Origin: Sinosporangium album
Lineage (GTDB): Bacteria > Actinomycetota > Actinomycetes > Streptosporangiales > Streptosporangiaceae
Direction: 5' to 3'
Length of the DNA: 64,000 nucleotides
NCBI RefSeq assembly: GCF_900100605.1
Contig: NZ_FNCN01000025.1
Span: 16,716-80,715, forward strand
Part shown: positions 60,448 to 64,000 of the stretch, in pieces
Position numbering within the stretch: the first letter of the stretch is position 1
Layout: the number at the start of each line of letters is the position of its first letter
Translations under genes and position numbers: made by a program
Notes under the pieces: generated by a model
The model's database searches: none
Seen by the model: only the letters and a program-made list of their open reading frames with translations
What the model was told of the DNA's origin: nothing

Positions 60448-60646
60448 CGTTCCCACCTCAACATAGGGCGGTCGCCCCTCGGCGAATCCCGACCGACCCT
60501 AGCGACAAAGCTCCTCAAAAACAGCGACCTTCAAAAACTCTCATAGAACCGCCGAATCAGGTGCTATCTACCGCTATTCAGGCTGTGATGTCGCGGCCGG
60601 TGGTGGTCTTCCCCGCGTCGTTCGGGCCGACCCATCCGGGGTGGAC

Positions 60647-60670
60647 GGGAGCGCCCGCGCGGGCGCTCCC
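60647..60670 (-). terminator. 24-base perfect palindrome
   Basis: The sequence from 60647 to 60670 is its own reverse complement (arms of 12, all but four bases G/C), 29 bp past the stop of the LolA-like gene. Likely terminator. 60457-60646 shows no gene. Confidence 0.65.
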
Positions 60671-60698
60671 CGGGCCTCGGCGAGGTCCGTGCCCATGT

Positions 60699-61886
60699 TC
60701 ACAGGCGGCCCGCCGCCTCGGTCAGGGCCTTGGGCGTGACGGCCCCGACGAGCAGACGGCCATCGTCGGTGATCAGCACGGTGAGCAGCTTCGTCGAGAT
60801 GAGCCGGCCGCTCCCCCACGGGCCGCTGACCTTGGTGCCGGAGTTCAGCACGGACGCGACGAGCCGCCGGGGCTCGCTTTCGCTGTCCGCGCCTGCGGGC
60901 CAGAGGGCGGCGAGGAGGTCGCGGTCATTGAAGGGCAGGGAGGCGACGGTGGTCCACCCCGTCCCGATGTGAGTGGCGCGCCCCTCGGGGGCCTTGCCGG
61001 GAACACGCTCGGCGCCCAGCTCCTTCAGCGTGTCGGCGCTGAGCTCCATCTCCTTCACCGTGACGCCGGGAGGCGGCGTGAACGTGAAGTTCTCCTCGGC
61101 GGGCGGGGAGAAGGTGATCTCGCTGAAACCGAACTCGATCGCGGGCTCGGCCGACCCCTTGGCCACCACCTGGAGGCGGAGCGGGATGAAGTTCTCGCCG
61201 TCCAGCGCCAGCCGTACCTCTTCGACCAGGGAATCGGGGGACTTGGGCACGAGGACGAGCCGGTAGGCGGCGCGCCCGGCGACGACCTCGCCGTCGTCCA
61301 CGGTCACGTGGGTGTCGCCGCCGATGAGCTCCAGCACGTGGCGGGCGGCCTGCACGGGCGTCACCGCGGCGGCGGCCAGGGAGGACCCGGTGGTGGCCAG
61401 GGAGGACGCGGCGGTGGCCAGGGGGGAGGCGGTGGTGGCCGGGCTCGGGGCGCCCGCGCCGGGCAGCGTGACCCGGGTGGCGGTGTCCGCCGAGCTCTCC
61501 CACAGCCATCCCTCACGGCCCTTGGCGATGAGGTTCGCCTCGGACATGGGCTCCGACCGGGCGATCCGTATCCGGTCCGCACCGCCGTACCAGATCTTGA
61601 ACTGGTGCGCTCCCGCCAGCAGCTCGGCGGGGGAGGTGGTCTGGCCGCCGTGCCGGCCATCGGCCGACTGCGGCAGCCCCGGTATGCCGAGCGAGGCCGT
61701 CTTGACGATCGTGCCCGACAGGGGCAGCCTGGCGTGCTCGGCCGTCCGCCGGAACATGTCGGCGATCACCTGTTCGGCGGTGCGTTCGGGGAGCGCCGGC
61801 GCGCCGCGCACCGTCGCGATGACCGGCCCCGCTCCTGCCGCGGCGGCCACCACGGCCACCGCCGCCAGGGGCACGATCCACCTCAT
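60699..61886 (-). CDS. LolA-like secreted protein
   Basis: 395 residues. Signal peptide or anchor ~1-30 (IVPLAAVAVVAAAAGAGPVIA), then a LolA/DUF2092-type half-barrel: LAGAHQFKIWYGGADRIRIA, LIAKGREGWLWESSADTATRV, a low-complexity Ser/Thr/Ala insert with ATTASPLATAASSLATTGSS (~148-175), then YRLVLVPKSPDSLVEEVRLALDG and FSPPAEENFTFTPPPGVTV. Actinobacterial homologues are lipoproteins near two-component genes; here a response regulator is divergent, so envelope-stress control is plausible. Confidence 0.82.
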   Translation of the reverse strand: MRWIVPLAAVAVVAAAAGAGPVIATVRGAPALPERTAEQVIADMFRRTAEHARLPLSGTIVKTASLGIPGLPQSADGRHGGQTTSPAELLAGAHQFKIWYGGADRIRIARSEPMSEANLIAKGREGWLWESSADTATRVTLPGAGAPSPATTASPLATAASSLATTGSSLAAAAVTPVQAARHVLELIGGDTHVTVDDGEVVAGRAAYRLVLVPKSPDSLVEEVRLALDGENFIPLRLQVVAKGSAEPAIEFGFSEITFSPPAEENFTFTPPPGVTVKEMELSADTLKELGAERVPGKAPEGRATHIGTGWTTVASLPFNDRDLLAALWPAGADSESEPRRLVASVLNSGTKVSGPWGSGRLISTKLLTVLITDDGRLLVGAVTPKALTEAAGRL

Positions 61887-62202
61887 GCGGCGTCGCGGCC
61901 GGAGGCCGGCGGGAGACTCCGGCCCCCCTGCGGGTTACTGAAAAGACATATCACCCCTTTACGTTATTCGCTGGTGCAGGGATTTCCTGATCTCGTCGGG
62001 CGGGATCGGTAGGCTCCGCCGTACGGAGAACCACCGCCACCCTCCCGTAGCCTGCACGGGCGCTCCTGCACGGGCGCTCCTGCACGAACGGCTCCTGAGC
62101 GGGGCCTGAGACGGGCTGAGGCCGCTCTCAGACTTCTCAGCGCGTCCGCGGCGACGCGCGGCCAGGATGGAGGTGGACCGTTCTACTCCGGGGAGGATCA
62201 CC

Positions 62203-62877
62203 GTGCGGGTGCTTGTGGTCGACGACGAGCCGCGCCTGGCCGCCGCCCTCCGGCGCGGGCTGCAGGCCGAGGGATTCGCGGTCGATCTGGCCCACGACGG
62301 GGTGACCGGCCTCCAGCTCGCCCGGCAGGGCGACTACGACCTGATCGTGCTGGACATCATGCTGCCGAGGCTGTCGGGCTACAACGTATGCAAAACACTG
62401 CGCGCCGAGAACAACTGGGTGCCGATCCTGATGTTGTCCGCCAAGGACGGCGAATACGACATGGCCGACGGGCTGGATCTCGGAGCCGACGACTACCTCA
62501 CCAAGCCCTTCTCCTACGTCGTGCTCGTCGCGCGGCTCCGCGCCCTACTGCGGCGCGGAGGCGGCAGCCGCCCCGCCGTACTCCGCGCCGGCGACCTGAC
62601 ACTCGACCCCGCCAGACGCCGCGTCCTGCGGGCCGAGACCTCGATCGACCTGACCCCCCGCGAGTTCGCCCTCCTCGAATTCCTCCTGCGCCGGCTCGAC
62701 GACGTGGTGCCCAAGAGCGAGATCCTCGAACACGTCTGGGACACCTACGACACCGACCCCAACGTGGTGGAGGTCTACGTCGGCTACCTCCGCCGCAAAA
62801 TCGACGCCCCCTTCGGCAGGAACTCGCTGCAGACCGTGCGCGGAGCGGGATACCGGCTGGCCGGCGATGGCGGCTGA
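62203..62877 (+). CDS. OmpR-family response regulator
   Basis: 224 residues from GTG 62203 with GGGGAGGA ahead. Receiver domain ~1-115: VVDDEPR (Asp pair), LIVLDIMLP (phosphorylated Asp ~46), LSAKD and KPF; DNA-binding wing ~130-224 with LTPREFALLEFLLRR and VEVYVGYLRRKIDAPF. Stop overlaps the kinase start by eleven bases. Partner of the truncated kinase that follows. Confidence 0.93.
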   Translation: MRVLVVDDEPRLAAALRRGLQAEGFAVDLAHDGVTGLQLARQGDYDLIVLDIMLPRLSGYNVCKTLRAENNWVPILMLSAKDGEYDMADGLDLGADDYLTKPFSYVVLVARLRALLRRGGGSRPAVLRAGDLTLDPARRRVLRAETSIDLTPREFALLEFLLRRLDDVVPKSEILEHVWDTYDTDPNVVEVYVGYLRRKIDAPFGRNSLQTVRGAGYRLAGDGG

Positions 62878-63652
62878 GCGCCCCGCCAAGCCCGCCCCCG
62901 GCCGGCCGCACCTCGGCGTGCCCCGCGCCGGACAGTGGTGGCGGCGCCGAGACCTGCGGTTCCGCCTCACCGCGGCCGCGACCGCCGTCTTCGCCCTCGC
63001 CCTCACCACCTCGGCGTTCGTCATGGTCAGGCTCCTCGCCGGCGAACTGCTCCAAACCATCGACGACGACGCCCACCAGCGCGCCCGCACCGTCGTCGCC
63101 GACGCCGACACCGGCCGCCTCACCAACCCGATCGTCTCCCCCGAGGGCACCATGGTGCAGGTCATCGAAGCCGACCAGCGCATCATCCACGCCACGGCCG
63201 GCACCGACCGGCTCGTGCCGCTGCTGAGCCCCGCCGAACGCGAACGGGCCCTCCGCCTCGCCAAGCCGCTGTCCATCGACGGCAGGCCGTACGGCATCGC
63301 CGCGCCGCTGCGCGTCGTGGTCCTCAGCGCCGACCGGGGCCGCACCGTGATCGCCGCCAAGTCGTCCGCCGAAGTCGAACGGAGCATCACCACGACCGGC
63401 AAGGTCATGCACCTCGGCATCCCGCTCCTGCTCGTCATGTTCGCCTGGACCACCCACCTCATCACCGGCAGGACCCTGCGCCCGATCATGGAGCTGCGCC
63501 GGGGAGCCGCCGACATCACCGGCACGGCCCGCTCACGCAGACTGCCCGTCCCCGAGTCGCGCGACGAAGTCCACAGCCTCGCCACCACCCTCAACGACAT
63601 GCTCTCCCGGCTCGAAGCCGCCGAACTGCGCCAGCGGGCCCTAGACGAGTAG
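62867..63652 (+). pseudogene. Sensor histidine kinase, cut off after HAMP by an insertion
   Basis: 261 residues remain: a cytoplasmic N-terminus, membrane helix ~32-55, extracytoplasmic domain ~56-190, second helix ~190-208 and HAMP (~212-261; RRGAADITGTARSR, DEVHSLATTLNDML). It stops at LRQRALDE just where FVADAAHELRSP-type phosphoacceptor sequence is expected. His-box and ATPase are gone, so no signal can be passed unless the missing part lies beyond the element and it excises. The IS982-type transposase starts 50 bp on. Confidence 0.85.
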
Positions 63653-63701
63653 TTCCTAAGTTCAGCCCCGTGAACGCAGCGAGGGTGTCCATGATCCGTT
63701 T

Positions 63702-64000
63702 GTGACGACAGACCTGAACACCCTCTTGACCGCACTCTACGTGAAGATCGACGACGAGATCGGAGGAGCGCGATGCACCGGCCGCCCGCCACTGCTCAGC
63801 GATCCCGAGCTCGTATGCCTCGCGGTGGCCCAGGCACTGCTCGGCCACCGCTCCGAGGCACGATGGCTGCGCTTCGTCACCAGGCATCTGACCGGCATGT
63901 TCCCCTACCTACCGCAGCGGCCCGGCTACAACAAGAGACTCCGATCGGCGCTCCCGCTGATCAAACGCGTCATCCGGATGCTCGCCGCCGACACCGACTT
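63702..64000 (+). mobile_element. IS982-type transposase, 5' part, runs off the window
   Basis: 100 codons from GTG 63702 in one open frame: TALYVKIDDEIGG, GRPPLLSDPELVCLAVAQAL, SEARWLRFVTRHLTGMFPYL and QRPGYNKRLRSALPLIKRVI, then ADTD, which begins the catalytic DDE region. This is the N-terminal part of IS982-family transposases of actinomycetes. The left end lies between about 63640 and 63701; an inverted GTTCA/TGAAC pair (63660-63675) is near it. The terminal repeat cannot be confirmed without the other end. Confidence 0.85.

Noticed and set aside
63591..63887. Minus-strand 98-codon frame at the IS junction
   Set aside because: Antisense to the kinase end and the IS982 transposase.

Overview
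The window is chromosomal DNA from a high-GC filamentous actinomycete, most likely of the order Streptosporangiales. I base this on GC of roughly 70%, mycothiol synthesis (mshC), actinobacteria-restricted families (DUF3090, SCO1664-type, DUF3099, DUF1876, acVLRF1, RamB, GpgS), a 6C small RNA, and many GTG starts preceded by TAnnnT boxes at leaderless distance. Genus and order are inference; no rRNA gene is present.

Layout. 1-4251 (minus): the conserved mycothiol-ligase neighbourhood (histidine phosphatase, DUF3090, SCO1664-type kinase-like protein, an inserted NRDE protein, mshC cut by the window edge). 4399-11847: aldo/keto reductase, an anchored secreted protein, fabG-fabI, the TldD/TldE protease pair, dodecin and DUF3099, followed by a 6C RNA. 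12254-14446 (minus): molybdenum-cofactor operon moaA-mobA-DUF6457. 14642-32990: rtcB, a secreted protein with a huge low-complexity insert, a peptide transporter, a TRIC channel, a divergent MocR/YczE pair, a GH15 glycosidase, a sulfotransferase, an ABC exporter, an enoyl-CoA hydratase, an ABC-F ATPase beside acVLRF1, and hisE-hisG.

33000-34430 is a decayed stretch: unrelated minisatellites, a broken TetR gene and an internally deleted NmrA-like gene. 34794-38690 holds a membrane-anchored Mrr-type nuclease, DUF4291, and two tandem secreted paralogues sharing a 36-bp promoter element with an embedded GTTAA-N7-TTAAC palindrome. 38853-48114: universal stress protein, exonuclease-BRCT protein, luciferase-like monooxygenase plus FMN reductase, AAC(2')-type acetyltransferase, two convergent Ser/Thr kinases, and NsrR-type regulator plus flavohaemoglobin (nitric-oxide defence). 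48372-51360: nitronate monooxygenase, then mobile-element debris (integrase remnant, 3' half of a tRNA-Lys, YefM/YoeB toxin-antitoxin with palindromic operator, IS110 scrap). 51580-61886: rRNA-type methyltransferase, VOC protein, GpgS, the divergent ramB/aceA glyoxylate pair, a three-gene ABC-2 exporter, and a LolA-like secreted protein. 62203-64000: a two-component system whose kinase is cut off after HAMP by an IS982-type transposase running off the window.

The most unusual signal is general. At least eight gene ends carry short (10-19 bp), imperfect, locus-specific tandem repeats lying at or just past the stop codon, in several cases as copies of the terminal codons plus stop. Between the two kinases one array contains both convergent stop codons. 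I know of no described system that this matches.
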